Shown here piece by piece: positions 18,942 through 28,580 of a DNA stretch of 49,986 nucleotides. Position 1 is the first letter of the stretch; each line of letters begins with the position of its first letter. The DNA comes from Acidobacteriaceae bacterium (lineage in GTDB: Bacteria > Acidobacteriota > Terriglobia > Bryobacterales > Bryobacteraceae), in NCBI GenBank assembly GCA_019233755.1, contig JAFAMD010000007.1:1-49986 (forward strand), written 5' to 3'. The notes under the pieces are model-generated. The model was not told where the DNA came from, searched no databases, and worked only from the letters and a program-made list of their open reading frames with translations. The position numbers and the translations under genes were made by a program.

Positions 18942-20111
18942 TCAGCGGTAGGCCGGAATGCCGGTGACGCGCTCGCCGATTATGAGCGTGTGGATATGGT
19001 CGGTGCCCTCGTAGGTTTTCACCGTTTCCAGGTTGCACATGTGCCGCATAATCGGGTACTCGTCCATGATGCCGTTGGCCCCTAGCAGATCGCGGCTAAG
19101 CCGCGCGCATTCAAGAGCAATGGCGACATTGTTCCGCTTCAGCATGGAAATGTGGGCGGCCTCCGCTTTGCCGGCATCCTTCAGCCTGGCGACATGAAAC
19201 GCCAGTAGCTGGGCTTTGGTAATTTCCGTAATCATCCAGGCCAGCTTTTCCTGCACAAGCTGATGCCCTGCTATCGGCTTTTCATCGAATTGCTTGCGGG
19301 CCAGCGCGTAGCCGCGGGCGGTTTCGTAGCAATCCATGGCGGCGCCGATGACACCCCAGCCGATACCGAAGCGCGCTTGCGACAGACAGGCGAGCGCTGC
19401 CTTGAGACCTTTCGCGCACGGAAGCTGGTTCTCCTCCGGAACAGCGCAGCCGGCAAAGTGCAGGCTGGATGTAACAGATGCGCGCATCGACAGCTTGCCG
19501 TGTATGTCGCTGGCAGAGAAACCGGGCGTGCCTTTCTCGACGAGGAAACCCCGCATGCCTTCGGACGTCCGGGCCCACACGACGGCGACATCGGCCAGCG
19601 AGCCATTGGTAATCCAGGTCTTCTCGCCATTCAGGACCCAGGCATCGCCATGTTTTTCCGCGGTCGTGCGCATGGCAGAGGGATTCGAACCGAAATCGGG
19701 TTCCGTAAGGCCGAAGCAGCCAACTGCCTCACCGGATTGCAGAAGCGGAAGCCACCGCTGCTTTTGTTCCTCTGAGCCGAAGGCGTGAATGGGATACATC
19801 ACCAGCGCGCCCTGCACGCTGACGAAGCTGCGCAGGCCGGAATCGCCGCGTTCGAGCTCCTGCATGATGAGACCGTATTCCACGTTGTTCATCCCGGCGC
19901 AGCCGTAGCCTTCAAGGTTCGCGCCGAAAAAGCCCAGCCGGCCCATTTCGGCGATAAGCTCCTTGGGAAACGTGGCGGAGTTGAATGCCTCGCGAATTAC
20001 TGGCATGAGGCGGTCGTCCACGAATTGCCTCGCGGTCTGGCGGACCATCAACTCCTGTTCGTTGAGAAGCGAATCGAACTGCAGGTAATCGACACCAGGA
20101 AAGCGCGCCAT
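18942..20111 (-). CDS. gcdH: Glutaryl-CoA dehydrogenase-type acyl-CoA dehydrogenase
   Basis: A 389-residue FAD enzyme of the acyl-CoA dehydrogenase fold. The N-terminal helical domain contains QFVDDRLMPVIREAF, and the FAD/substrate loop reads GCFGLTEPDFGSNPSAM followed by WVLNGEKTWITNG. The C-terminal domain ends NLETVKTYEGTDHIHTLIIG, where the Glu in YEGT is the family's catalytic base. This C-terminus is specific for glutaryl-CoA dehydrogenases, which oxidise and decarboxylate glutaryl-CoA to crotonyl-CoA in lysine and tryptophan breakdown. The gene is monocistronic here and diverges from the TPR/barrel gene with a 63-base spacer. Confidence 0.88.
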   Translation of the reverse strand: MARFPGVDYLQFDSLLNEQELMVRQTARQFVDDRLMPVIREAFNSATFPKELIAEMGRLGFFGANLEGYGCAGMNNVEYGLIMQELERGDSGLRSFVSVQGALVMYPIHAFGSEEQKQRWLPLLQSGEAVGCFGLTEPDFGSNPSAMRTTAEKHGDAWVLNGEKTWITNGSLADVAVVWARTSEGMRGFLVEKGTPGFSASDIHGKLSMRASVTSSLHFAGCAVPEENQLPCAKGLKAALACLSQARFGIGWGVIGAAMDCYETARGYALARKQFDEKPIAGHQLVQEKLAWMITEITKAQLLAFHVARLKDAGKAEAAHISMLKRNNVAIALECARLSRDLLGANGIMDEYPIMRHMCNLETVKTYEGTDHIHTLIIGERVTGIPAYR

Positions 20112-20174
20112 AGAAGTACCCTCTCAATTTATCGCGGGAAGCATGGGCGGAGGCCATTCGCCTGAGAGAAGTTC

Positions 20175-22169
20175 GTGCGCGCCGGACTACTAATTTCACG
20201 GCGCGTGTTGACTCGATTCGGCAAAGGAAGATGCCTCCGGGCGGTCGTGATAATGGCTGCCGCGGCGAGTTGCGCCTATGCGCAGAAAGCGGGCGACGCC
20301 GAGCTGAATCAGGCTTACCAGGCGCTGGAGCGAAAGGATTACGACAGCGCGATTACGCTGTTTCGCGCCTCGCTGGGCAAACAGCCGGGGAACGCCGGAG
20401 CGCACAAAGATCTCGCGTACACCCTGCTGAAAGCGGGTGAGAACGCGGAGGCGCGGGATGAGTTCGAGGCGGCGCTGAAGCTCAGCCCAAACGACGAAAC
20501 AGCAGCGCTGGAATATGCTTTTCTCGCCTATGAAACCGGAAAGCGCGTGGAAGCGCTGCGGTTGTTCGACGGCCTCCGGCAGACGGGTTCGCCGGCGACA
20601 CGCGCCACGGCGGAAAAGGCTTTCGAGAATATAGACAAGCCGCTCCAGGAGGGAATCGCGCGATGGCAGCAGGCGCTGGCAAACGCGGCGAATCCCAATG
20701 ACATTACGATGTTCAGCGCGTGCCAGGAGCTGGCGCGACTGGCGGAGGAGCGCGATCAACTGGCGCTGGCGGCCGGGCAGTATGAGATCTGCTGGAAGCT
20801 GAAGCCGCAGAACAGCGAATTGCTGCTCGCGCTGGCGCGCGTCTGGCGCGAGCTTGGACGAATGGAAGAGGCACGCTCGGCGTTGCTGGCGGCTTCGCGG
20901 TCCGCGCAGGCGCGCACGGCCGAACTTGCCCGGGAACAGATGGATGCCCGCTACCCGTATCCATACGAATTTGAAAATGCGTTGAAGCTCGATCCCCAAA
21001 ACACAGCGTTACGCCGCGAATTGGCGTTTCTCTGCCTGGCAATGCACAAAGACACCGAGGCAGTGGCTCAGTTCCAGCGGCTGCTGGCGATTGCCCCGCG
21101 CGATGAAGTAGCGCGTAAGCAGTTGGATGCTCTGCTGCGGCCGGCAACCGAGCCGGTGGCGCGCACCGGCGCAGCAGCGGCGACGGACGCGAAGGCGATG
21201 GGCGAGAAGAGCTTGGCGCTCGGCTATCTGCGCGATGCCGTTAAGTATCTGCAGCAGGCGCAGGAACAGAACCCGGACGACTCGGAAGTAATGCTGAAGC
21301 TGGGCTCGGCCTATAACCAATCGAAAGACGATGCCGAGGCTCTGGTGTGGTTTAATCGCGCACGCCATGCCCATGATCCGGTGATCGCGGCGGAAGCGGC
21401 CAAGGCTTATCACAACCTCAACGGAGACGCGCAGCCGGTGACTACTGCCTGGACGCTGCCTATGTACTCTTCACGCTGGGGCGATCTTTTCAGCTATGGC
21501 CAGGTGAAGCGGACAGTCCCGCTGCCCTGGATGAAGAAGGCGAACAGTCTGGTTTCGCTTTATGTGTCCGCGCGGTTCATGGGCGACGTGAAGAGTTCGA
21601 TGGATGCGCATGTCCCCGACCCGCAGTATTTATCTGAAAGCTCGTTCATCTTTGGTGTGGGCGCGGCATCGAAGACCTGGCATCGCTTGACGGGATGGGC
21701 GGAAGCCGGCGAGGCGGTTCAATATCTGCCATTCCGGCATGACGTGGGTGCGGCGATTCCCGATTACCGTGGCGGCCTCAATTTCGCGAAAGGATTCGGA
21801 CACTTGCTGGGCAGCACCAGAAGCGGACTCTTTTACGAGACGACGGCGGACGCGATCTATGTAAGCCGGTTCGACAAAGACTGGCTCTTTTATTCACAGC
21901 AGCGAGCCGGCCGGACTTTCGCGCTCGGCGAAGGCGCCTCGCTCCAAACCCTTTTCAATGTGAATCTCGTGCACGACATCAAGAACCAGTACTGGGCCGA
22001 AACGCTGGAGCTGGGGCCGGGAATCAAACTGCATCTTCCGCTGATGCCGCCCAACGTTTACTTCTCGGCCGATTTTCTGCGCGGCGTCTATCTCGATAAC
22101 CAGTACAACCCGCGCCGGCCGAATTACAACGACATCCGCGTGAGCCTCTGGTACGCGATTACGAAATGA
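20175..22169 (+). CDS. TPR protein with outer-membrane barrel-like C-terminus (PgaA/NfrA/BcsC-like layout)
   Basis: A 664-residue protein starting at GTG 20175, with a hydrophobic export signal about residues 16-36 (ending ASCAYAQ). Residues 40-400 are repeated TPR helices, for example AYQALERKDYDSAITLFRAS and LGYLRDAVKYLQQAQEQNPD. From about 415 the sequence turns beta-rich with alternating aromatic strands and ends in a typical outer-membrane strand (VSLWYAITK). This TPR-then-barrel layout is that of polysaccharide exporters (PgaA, BcsC, PelB) and of NfrA. It overlaps the next gene, a putative glycosidase, by four bases, as pgaA is paired with pgaB. No polysaccharide synthase is visible, so the substrate is unknown. 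Confidence 0.7.
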   Translation: MRAGLLISRRVLTRFGKGRCLRAVVIMAAAASCAYAQKAGDAELNQAYQALERKDYDSAITLFRASLGKQPGNAGAHKDLAYTLLKAGENAEARDEFEAALKLSPNDETAALEYAFLAYETGKRVEALRLFDGLRQTGSPATRATAEKAFENIDKPLQEGIARWQQALANAANPNDITMFSACQELARLAEERDQLALAAGQYEICWKLKPQNSELLLALARVWRELGRMEEARSALLAASRSAQARTAELAREQMDARYPYPYEFENALKLDPQNTALRRELAFLCLAMHKDTEAVAQFQRLLAIAPRDEVARKQLDALLRPATEPVARTGAAAATDAKAMGEKSLALGYLRDAVKYLQQAQEQNPDDSEVMLKLGSAYNQSKDDAEALVWFNRARHAHDPVIAAEAAKAYHNLNGDAQPVTTAWTLPMYSSRWGDLFSYGQVKRTVPLPWMKKANSLVSLYVSARFMGDVKSSMDAHVPDPQYLSESSFIFGVGAASKTWHRLTGWAEAGEAVQYLPFRHDVGAAIPDYRGGLNFAKGFGHLLGSTRSGLFYETTADAIYVSRFDKDWLFYSQQRAGRTFALGEGASLQTLFNVNLVHDIKNQYWAETLELGPGIKLHLPLMPPNVYFSADFLRGVYLDNQYNPRRPNYNDIRVSLWYAITK

Positions 22170-24160
22170 AGATGCGAGGCGGATGCTCGTTGGCCGCCCT
22201 GCTGGCGGCGTCAGCTATAGCGTGTAGCGCGGCGACATTCCGGATGGACGGCGCAGATGCGGCGGCGTGGGGAAAGATTCTTGGCGCTTTAGGCATCACG
22301 CAAACCTCGAAGGCAGACGCTGACATCGTCGTGCTTGGCGCCGGCGCGAGTTCCGAAGCGGAAAGCCTGGCGCAGCGTCAGTTCGTAATCGTGGAAGGTA
22401 CAGGTCCGGCGGCCAAAAGCCTCGGGATCACCGAAAAGCCGGCGACAGTGGCCGTTCGCCAGATCCGGGACGTGCATGCTCCGAAAATGCAGATCGTCTG
22501 GCAACAGGAACAAGCGATTCATGCCGTGAATTTGCCGGCCGGCTTCCAGGTTTTTGCCACCGAGAAGTGGAACAACGTACCGGTGCTGGCGGGAAGGCGC
22601 ACGGCACATGGTGCGATTCTTTGGCTCGCAACGAATCCGGGGGCAACCGGCATAGAGCGGTACCCCTACATTCCGCAGGCGCTTCGAGATCTGGGCTTGG
22701 TCATGCCGGCGCGTACCATCGGCTTGTGGGCATTCTTCGATTCCGCATATCGCATCCGGGCCGACCCGGATTACCTGGCTCGCCGCTGGCGCCAGGCGGG
22801 CGTGAGCGTTTTGCATGTTGCTGCCTGGCACAACATGGAGGCGGATGCTTCACAGGATCAATACCTTGATGGATTAATCGAGGCATGTCACCGTAACGCG
22901 ATCCTGGTTTATGCGTGGCTGGAACTGCCGCACGTCAGCGGGAAGTTTTGGGCGGATCATCCTGAATGGCGCGAGAAAACGGCGCTCGGGCAGGACGCGC
23001 AGCTCGACTGGCGAAAGCTGATGAACCTCCAGAATGCCGAGTGCAAGCGAGAAGCAGCGGCCGAGATCAATACCCTGCTCGAGCGGTTCGATTGGGATGG
23101 CGTGAATGTGGCTGAACTGTATTTCGAGTCGCTCGAAGGCGCGTCGAACCCGGCACGCTTCACACCGATGAATGACGATGTGCGGCGGGAGTTCACGCAG
23201 GTGGGCGGATTCGATCCCAGGGAGCTGTTCGAGACAGGCTCAGCGCATGCCGCCGGAACGCACCCGGAGGAGCTTCGAAAATTCCTTGATTTCCGTGCTC
23301 AACTCGCGGTCCGGATGCAACAGGAGTGGCTGGACGTCATGGATATGGCGAAGCTGCGGAAGCCTTATCTGGACATTGTTCTGACACACATAGACGACCG
23401 GTTTGAGCCCGGCATTCGCGATGCTCTGGGGGCCGACGCCGCGCGCAGCCTGCCGCTTGTTAAGTCTCACACGAGCACACTGCTGGTGGAGGATCCGGCG
23501 ACCTTGTGGAATCTGGGGCCGGAGCGCTATGCGAAATTAGCCGGCAAGTATCAGGAACTCACGGCCGATCGCAGTCGTTTGGGGATCGATATCAATGTCG
23601 TGGAACGGTATCAGGACGTATATCCGACCAGGAAGCAGACTGGCACGGAGCTCTTCGAACTCGTCCACGGGGCGGCGGCATCCTTCGGCCAGGTGGCGCT
23701 GTATTTCGAGAATTCGATTGAAAAGCAGGACCTCGCCTTACTGCCCGTGGCGGCGTCGCTCGCCAAGGTGCAGGACACAGCACCGGATGAAATTCAAGTG
23801 GACGCACCCGCGCTGACGAGGATCGCATGGGAAGGCCCGGTAGAAGTAGACGGCAAGGTCTGGCCGTTACAAAACGATCGGTTTGTGTTCGTCCCTGCCG
23901 GCAGGCATACCCTCAGAACAGGCGTCGCGCGGCCGGCGGTCCGGATAGCAGATTTCAATGGCGAAGTGCGGTCGGCCGCGATGGCCGGCGAAGAAGTGGA
24001 CCTTTCCTATGTGAGCGCGAGCCGGGCCATCGCGCTGCTCGGATCGAAAGTGAGTTCGATCGAGGTAGATGGCGCGCAATACGGGAAGCCGGGGGAGGCG
24101 GGTGGCGAGGAGTCAGTGATCCTGCCGGCCGGGCAGCACGTCGTCACGTTTCATCGATAG
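22166..24160 (+). CDS. Exported putative glycoside hydrolase-like protein
   Basis: A 664-residue protein with a signal peptide (about residues 6-24). Residues 25-180 form an alpha/beta domain resembling a glutamine-amidotransferase-like fold (DADIVVLGAG, NVPVLAGRRTAHGAILWLATN). Residues about 185-530 look like a TIM barrel: GLWAFFDSAYRIRADPDY, AILVYAWLELPHVSGKFW, RFDWDGVNVAELYFES and LDIVLTHIDDRFEPG, a pattern seen in GH10/DUF4434-like and PgaB C-terminal hydrolases. An Ig-like C-terminal part (about 540-664) may bind carbohydrate. The catalytic Asp/Glu is not certain; D and E in DWDGVNVAELYFE are candidates. It overlaps the TPR/barrel gene by four bases, so a role in exopolysaccharide trimming during export is plausible. 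Confidence 0.6.
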   Translation: MKMRGGCSLAALLAASAIACSAATFRMDGADAAAWGKILGALGITQTSKADADIVVLGAGASSEAESLAQRQFVIVEGTGPAAKSLGITEKPATVAVRQIRDVHAPKMQIVWQQEQAIHAVNLPAGFQVFATEKWNNVPVLAGRRTAHGAILWLATNPGATGIERYPYIPQALRDLGLVMPARTIGLWAFFDSAYRIRADPDYLARRWRQAGVSVLHVAAWHNMEADASQDQYLDGLIEACHRNAILVYAWLELPHVSGKFWADHPEWREKTALGQDAQLDWRKLMNLQNAECKREAAAEINTLLERFDWDGVNVAELYFESLEGASNPARFTPMNDDVRREFTQVGGFDPRELFETGSAHAAGTHPEELRKFLDFRAQLAVRMQQEWLDVMDMAKLRKPYLDIVLTHIDDRFEPGIRDALGADAARSLPLVKSHTSTLLVEDPATLWNLGPERYAKLAGKYQELTADRSRLGIDINVVERYQDVYPTRKQTGTELFELVHGAAASFGQVALYFENSIEKQDLALLPVAASLAKVQDTAPDEIQVDAPALTRIAWEGPVEVDGKVWPLQNDRFVFVPAGRHTLRTGVARPAVRIADFNGEVRSAAMAGEEVDLSYVSASRAIALLGSKVSSIEVDGAQYGKPGEAGGEESVILPAGQHVVTFHR

Positions 24161-24196
24161 CGCCGTAGTGCCGTCCGCTACGATGAAAGCTAGGCC

Positions 24197-27016
24197 ATGC
24201 AAGCATCTACTGTTGACCTGAAGAAAACGGTCAACCTGCCCCGAACCAACTTCGCAATGAAGGCCAACCTGCCCACGGCAGAGCCGAAGACGCTCGAGCA
24301 GTGGGAATCGGCCAGGCTGTACCACCGCATTCGCGAAGCTCGCGCAGGCCGCCCCATGTATGTCCTGCATGACGGGCCGCCTTACGCGAACGGCAACATC
24401 CACCTGGGCACCGCTTTTAATAAGATCCTCAAGGACTTCATCGTGAAGTCCAAAACCATGGCGGGCTTTGATGCGCCGTACGTGCCTGGCTGGGACTGCC
24501 ACGGCCTGCCGATCGAATTCAAGGTAGACCAGGAACTCGGCAAGAAGAAAGCGACCATGTCTGTCGCGGCCATTCGCGCCGCTTGCCGCGCGTACGCCGC
24601 GAAGTTCGTAGATATTCATCGCACCGAGTTCAAGCGGTTGGGCATTCTGGGCCGCTGGGAAGATCCGTACCTCACGATGAGCGCCGAATACGAAGCGGTC
24701 ATCGCGCAGGCTTTCGTCGACTTTTTGCATAGCGGCTCCGTTTACAAAGGGCTGAAGCCGGTTCACTGGTGCATTAAGGACCGCACCGCCCTTGCTGAAG
24801 CCGAAGTCGAATACGAGAATCACACTAGCGCCTCCATCTATGTCCGGTTCAAGATGATTTCGGACCCGGGCGTGCTCGACCCGGCTCTTGCCGGGCGCGA
24901 CGTGTCCGTGTTGATCTGGACGACGACTCCGTGGACGATTCCCGCTAACCTGGCAATCAGCTTCAATCCGCGATTTGAATATGTTGCAGTCGATACGCCG
25001 CAGGGCATCACGATCGTTGCGGAAGGACTGTTGCACCAGCTCTCCGAAACGCTCGGTTGGGACAAGACCGTCATCGCGCGCTTTCCCGGGGTGAAGCTCG
25101 AAGGTGCGGTGTTCCGCCATCCTTTTATTGACCGCGAATCCGTCGGCCTGCTCGGTGACCACGTCACCCTCGAGCAGGGCACCGGCGCGGTGCACACGGC
25201 GCCGGGTCATGGACAGGACGACTTCGTCATCTGCCAGCGCTACGGCATTCCGGTGTATTGCCCGGTGGACGCAACGGGCCGCATCTTCCGTGCGGAGGGC
25301 GCCAAGGGAGAGCTTCCCGAAGAACTGATCGGCAAGACGGTTTGGGAGATCAATCCCATTGTCATCAAGCTGCTGCAGCAGCACGGCGCGCTGCTGGGAC
25401 AGGCCCGGCTGGAGCACAGCTATCCGCATTGCTGGCGCTGTCACAATCCCGTCATCTTCCGTGCGACGGAGCAATGGTTCATCGGCATGGACCGCGAGGG
25501 CCTGCGCGAGCATGCGCTTGAGGCCATCAAAACCGTGAAATGGCACCCTTCCTGGGGCGAAGAGCGCATGTCGAACATGATCGCGATGCGCCCTGATTGG
25601 TGTATCTCGCGCCAGCGCGTCTGGGGCGTGCCGATTACCGTCTTCTACTGCGAAAGCTGCAGCGAGCCGTTTACCGACAAAGGCGTTCTCGAAAACGTGA
25701 TCGCCAAATTCCGGCAGCACACGGCCGATGTCTGGTATTCGGAAACAGCGGCCGAGCTGATGGGTCCGGGTTGCGTGTGCGCAAAGTGCGGCGGTACCAG
25801 CTTCCGTAAGGAAACGGATATTCTCGACGTCTGGTTCGACTCAGGCTCCAGCCATCTGGCGGTCCTGACTTCCGCCAATGGCCTGCCGTGGCCCTCCGAC
25901 ATGTACCTGGAAGGGGGCGATCAATATCGCGGCTGGTTCCATAGTTCGCTGCTGATTGGAGTCGGATTAAAGAACCAATCGCCGTATCGCGAGTGCGCCA
26001 CGCACGGCTGGACGCTGGATGCCGAAGGCCGGGCGATGTCGAAGTCGCTGGGAAATACCATCGAGCCGGAAGAGATCGTCAAGCGCAAGGGTGCGGACCT
26101 GCTGCGACTCTGGGTAGCGTCGGTGGATTTCATGGAAGACGTCCGTATGTCGGATGTCATTCTGGACCGTCTTTCCGAGGCATACCGCAAGCTGCGCAAC
26201 ACCTTCCGCTGGATGCTCGGAAATCTTGGCGACTTCGATCCTGCCAAAGACGCAATCGGCGGCGAACAACTTGGCGGCATGGACGCCTGGATCCTGGTGC
26301 GCGCCGAGGACCTCGTACGGAAGTGCCTTAAATGGTACGAGGAGTACGAGTTCCACAAAGTCTACCGGGCGGTCTATGACTTCGCGATCACTGACCTGAG
26401 CGCGTTATATTTCGATGTGTCAAAGGGCGATCATCTGTACACCGCCGGTCCCGCGTCTCGCGAGCGGCGTAGCGCGCAGACCGCGCTCTACCGCCTCAAC
26501 TATGCGCTGGTACGCCTTCTGGCGCCGATTCTTTCTTACACCTGCGAAGAAATCTGGCGGCACACAACGCTGCCTGCGGGCTCGCCCGACAGCGTGCACA
26601 TAGATTTCCTGCCGCAGCCGGACGAACTGGTCGAAGGCCTAACAGATCCACAACGTGAAGAAGCGGCTGAGTGGGAACAACTGGTTCCGGTTCGCGACCA
26701 GGTACTGAAGGCTCTTGACCGCGCCCGCGAAGACAAGGTAATCGGTTCCTCTCTCGAAGCAGCCGTCAGCCTCGCAGCCGGCGGCGACTTGTACAAACTG
26801 CTGCAGAAACATGCCGAGGAACTGCCGACCTGGTTCATTGTGTCTCAATTAGAATTGAAGCCTTCCGCATCGGCGGAAATCGAAGTGGGTGTGGACCGGG
26901 CAAGGGGAGATAAGTGTGAACGCTGCTGGAAGTACACGCTGGACGTCGGCAGCAATCCCGAATTTCCAACCGTGTGCGCCTCGTGCGCCCGCATCCTGCC
27001 GGAGTTTTTGACTTAA
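24197..27016 (+). CDS. ileS: Isoleucyl-tRNA synthetase
   Basis: A 939-residue class I synthetase that charges tRNA-Ile. The HIGH-type motif is in PPYANGNIHLGTAFNKILKD, the editing domain has VLIWTTTPWTIPAN, and the KMSKS motif appears as AMSKSLGN. The C-terminal zinc finger is intact (CERCWKYTLD and CASCARIL). Length is as expected for the bacterial IleS type. lspA starts one base after the ileS stop and lgt eight bases after lspA, so the three form one operon; ileS-lspA linkage is common in bacteria. Confidence 0.97.
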   Translation: MQASTVDLKKTVNLPRTNFAMKANLPTAEPKTLEQWESARLYHRIREARAGRPMYVLHDGPPYANGNIHLGTAFNKILKDFIVKSKTMAGFDAPYVPGWDCHGLPIEFKVDQELGKKKATMSVAAIRAACRAYAAKFVDIHRTEFKRLGILGRWEDPYLTMSAEYEAVIAQAFVDFLHSGSVYKGLKPVHWCIKDRTALAEAEVEYENHTSASIYVRFKMISDPGVLDPALAGRDVSVLIWTTTPWTIPANLAISFNPRFEYVAVDTPQGITIVAEGLLHQLSETLGWDKTVIARFPGVKLEGAVFRHPFIDRESVGLLGDHVTLEQGTGAVHTAPGHGQDDFVICQRYGIPVYCPVDATGRIFRAEGAKGELPEELIGKTVWEINPIVIKLLQQHGALLGQARLEHSYPHCWRCHNPVIFRATEQWFIGMDREGLREHALEAIKTVKWHPSWGEERMSNMIAMRPDWCISRQRVWGVPITVFYCESCSEPFTDKGVLENVIAKFRQHTADVWYSETAAELMGPGCVCAKCGGTSFRKETDILDVWFDSGSSHLAVLTSANGLPWPSDMYLEGGDQYRGWFHSSLLIGVGLKNQSPYRECATHGWTLDAEGRAMSKSLGNTIEPEEIVKRKGADLLRLWVASVDFMEDVRMSDVILDRLSEAYRKLRNTFRWMLGNLGDFDPAKDAIGGEQLGGMDAWILVRAEDLVRKCLKWYEEYEFHKVYRAVYDFAITDLSALYFDVSKGDHLYTAGPASRERRSAQTALYRLNYALVRLLAPILSYTCEEIWRHTTLPAGSPDSVHIDFLPQPDELVEGLTDPQREEAAEWEQLVPVRDQVLKALDRAREDKVIGSSLEAAVSLAAGGDLYKLLQKHAEELPTWFIVSQLELKPSASAEIEVGVDRARGDKCERCWKYTLDVGSNPEFPTVCASCARILPEFLT

Positions 27017-27017
27017 A

Positions 27018-27563
27018 GTGCGGCAGGAGGTGTATTCGCGCAGCCTCTGGTGGCACCTGGGGCCGGTGCTTATCGCGCTGCTCATTGTGGCGGCCGATCG
27101 CGTCACCAAAATCCTGATCCAGACGCGAATAACCCTGCTCGACACCATTTCGGTGATTCCCGGCTGGCTGCGGATCATTCACACGGAAAATCCTGGTGCG
27201 GCTTTCGGTGTGCTGGCGGACGGCAACCGCTGGCTGCGTACCGGCATCTTAATAGGGGTGTCCGGCCTGGTGCTTATTTTTGTTGCAACTGCACTTTGGG
27301 GCCGGAAAACCACTTTGATAGGCCCGGTGACACGGTCGGCGCTCGCGTTGATTTTTGGCGGAGCGCTCGGAAATCTATACGACCGTGTGGCTTATGGCAC
27401 TGTAACGGATTTCATTGAGGTCTATCACGGCACCTGGTCGTTCCCGGCGTTCAACGTCGCTGACAGCGCGATTACAGTGGGGGCGATCCTCCTGGTGATC
27501 GACCTTTCGCGTCCGCGCAGTAAGGATATAGGGCAGCCGGCAGGTCTGACACAGAAGCAGTAA
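27018..27563 (+). CDS. lspA: Lipoprotein signal peptidase
   Basis: A 181-residue inner-membrane aspartyl protease that removes the signal peptide from diacylglyceryl-modified prolipoproteins. Four membrane helices are visible (about 16-30, 72-92, 103-122, 150-165). Conserved blocks are NPGAAFG (58-64), DFIEV with catalytic Asp 131 and FNVADSAITVG with catalytic Asp 149. GTG 27018 is used as the start, one base after ileS; an in-frame GTG at 27030 follows GGAGG too closely to be better. The next gene, lgt, performs the preceding step of the same pathway. Confidence 0.95.
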   Translation: MRQEVYSRSLWWHLGPVLIALLIVAADRVTKILIQTRITLLDTISVIPGWLRIIHTENPGAAFGVLADGNRWLRTGILIGVSGLVLIFVATALWGRKTTLIGPVTRSALALIFGGALGNLYDRVAYGTVTDFIEVYHGTWSFPAFNVADSAITVGAILLVIDLSRPRSKDIGQPAGLTQKQ

Positions 27564-27570
27564 CGCAAAC

Positions 27571-28368
27571 ATGTTCCCGAAACTCATCGAAATTGGTTCG
27601 TTCTATATCCCCACCTACGGTGTGCTGGTTGCGCTGGGCTTCCTCGCCGGACTGACCGCTACTACGCGCCTCGCCCGCCGCGCGGGTCTCCCTCACGAAC
27701 AAATTACGAACCTGGCCGTCTACTGTGCCATCGCGGGAATCATCGGCGCCAAGCTGTTCATGTTTCTTTTTGATCTGCCGGATTACATTGCGAATCCCGG
27801 CCAGATCTTCACACTCGGAACGCTGCAGGCCGCGGGCGTCTTCCATGGCGGCTTCATTGCCGCCCTGCTGGTCGCCGTTTGGTACATGCGAAAGCATGCG
27901 TTGCCTGTACTCGGCACCATGGATGTGTTCGCGCCCGGCGTCGCTATCGGGCAGGCGATCGGGCGCTTGGGCTGTTTCGCCGCCGGTTGCTGCTGGGGCA
28001 GAGAGTGCGATCTTCCCTGGGGTGTGCGCTTCCACTCTGACTTTGCGGCGCCGGTTCCGCTCGGCAAAACGCTTCACCCCGTCCAGCTCTACGAATCTGC
28101 GGCGGACCTGCTTATTTTTGCGATCCTTTATCGGCGGGCTACCCGGAACCACCCCGCAGGCCAAGTCATCGGCCTCTATCTGGTTCTGTACTCGCTGGCT
28201 CGGTTCATCATCGAGTTCTTCCGCGTGCATGAGCAGTCACTGGTGGGCCCCTTCTCGCTGACACAGTGGATTGCGCTCGGTTTGCTGGTTGTCGGAATCG
28301 GCTTCCTGCTGCATAGCCGGCGCATCTCCACAGTTCCGCAGCCTAAACCAAACACTCTTCACGCCTAG
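27571..28368 (+). CDS. lgt: Prolipoprotein diacylglyceryl transferase
   Basis: A 265-residue inner-membrane enzyme that moves diacylglycerol from phosphatidylglycerol onto the lipobox Cys of prolipoproteins, the step before LspA. Seven membrane helices are suggested. Conserved Lgt features are VFHGGFIAALL, the signature region IGRLGCFAAGCCWGRECDLP, HPVQLYES and the Arg/Glu-rich RFIIEFFRVHEQ. The signature is Cys-rich compared with the E. coli type, as in other acidobacterial and deltaproteobacterial Lgt proteins. Being eight bases behind lspA, it completes a lipoprotein-processing operon with ileS. Confidence 0.94.
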   Translation: MFPKLIEIGSFYIPTYGVLVALGFLAGLTATTRLARRAGLPHEQITNLAVYCAIAGIIGAKLFMFLFDLPDYIANPGQIFTLGTLQAAGVFHGGFIAALLVAVWYMRKHALPVLGTMDVFAPGVAIGQAIGRLGCFAAGCCWGRECDLPWGVRFHSDFAAPVPLGKTLHPVQLYESAADLLIFAILYRRATRNHPAGQVIGLYLVLYSLARFIIEFFRVHEQSLVGPFSLTQWIALGLLVVGIGFLLHSRRISTVPQPKPNTLHA

Positions 28369-28580
28369 CAGCGCTCCGAAACGCTCCCCGGCAAGAAAAT
28401 CTCAATCTATTTCCACTGGCGGTCATCCACTGAAAGGCTGAATTTCGTTCACGCGAAGGGCGATCGGAAGCAATAGTAGCTTTTTACAAGAAAGTTACGC
28501 GAAAAGGAATCTTGCGAGTTGCTACCCGGCGTCACTTCGCAAATGGTAGAGTAAGAAACCTAATTGGGGGGCGATACGTC
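28369..28580. other. Intergenic region before the large secreted protein gene
   Basis: No gene is convincing here. An earlier TTG at 28512 keeps the downstream frame open, but the GTG at 28581 is preceded by a GGGGGG ribosome site and gives a proper signal peptide. No clear promoter or terminator is seen. Confidence 0.35.

Noticed and set aside
24113..25720. Long minus-strand open frame of 535 codons
   Set aside because: It lies opposite ileS, whose motifs are unmistakable; the frame is open because of GC-rich codon use and has no family features.
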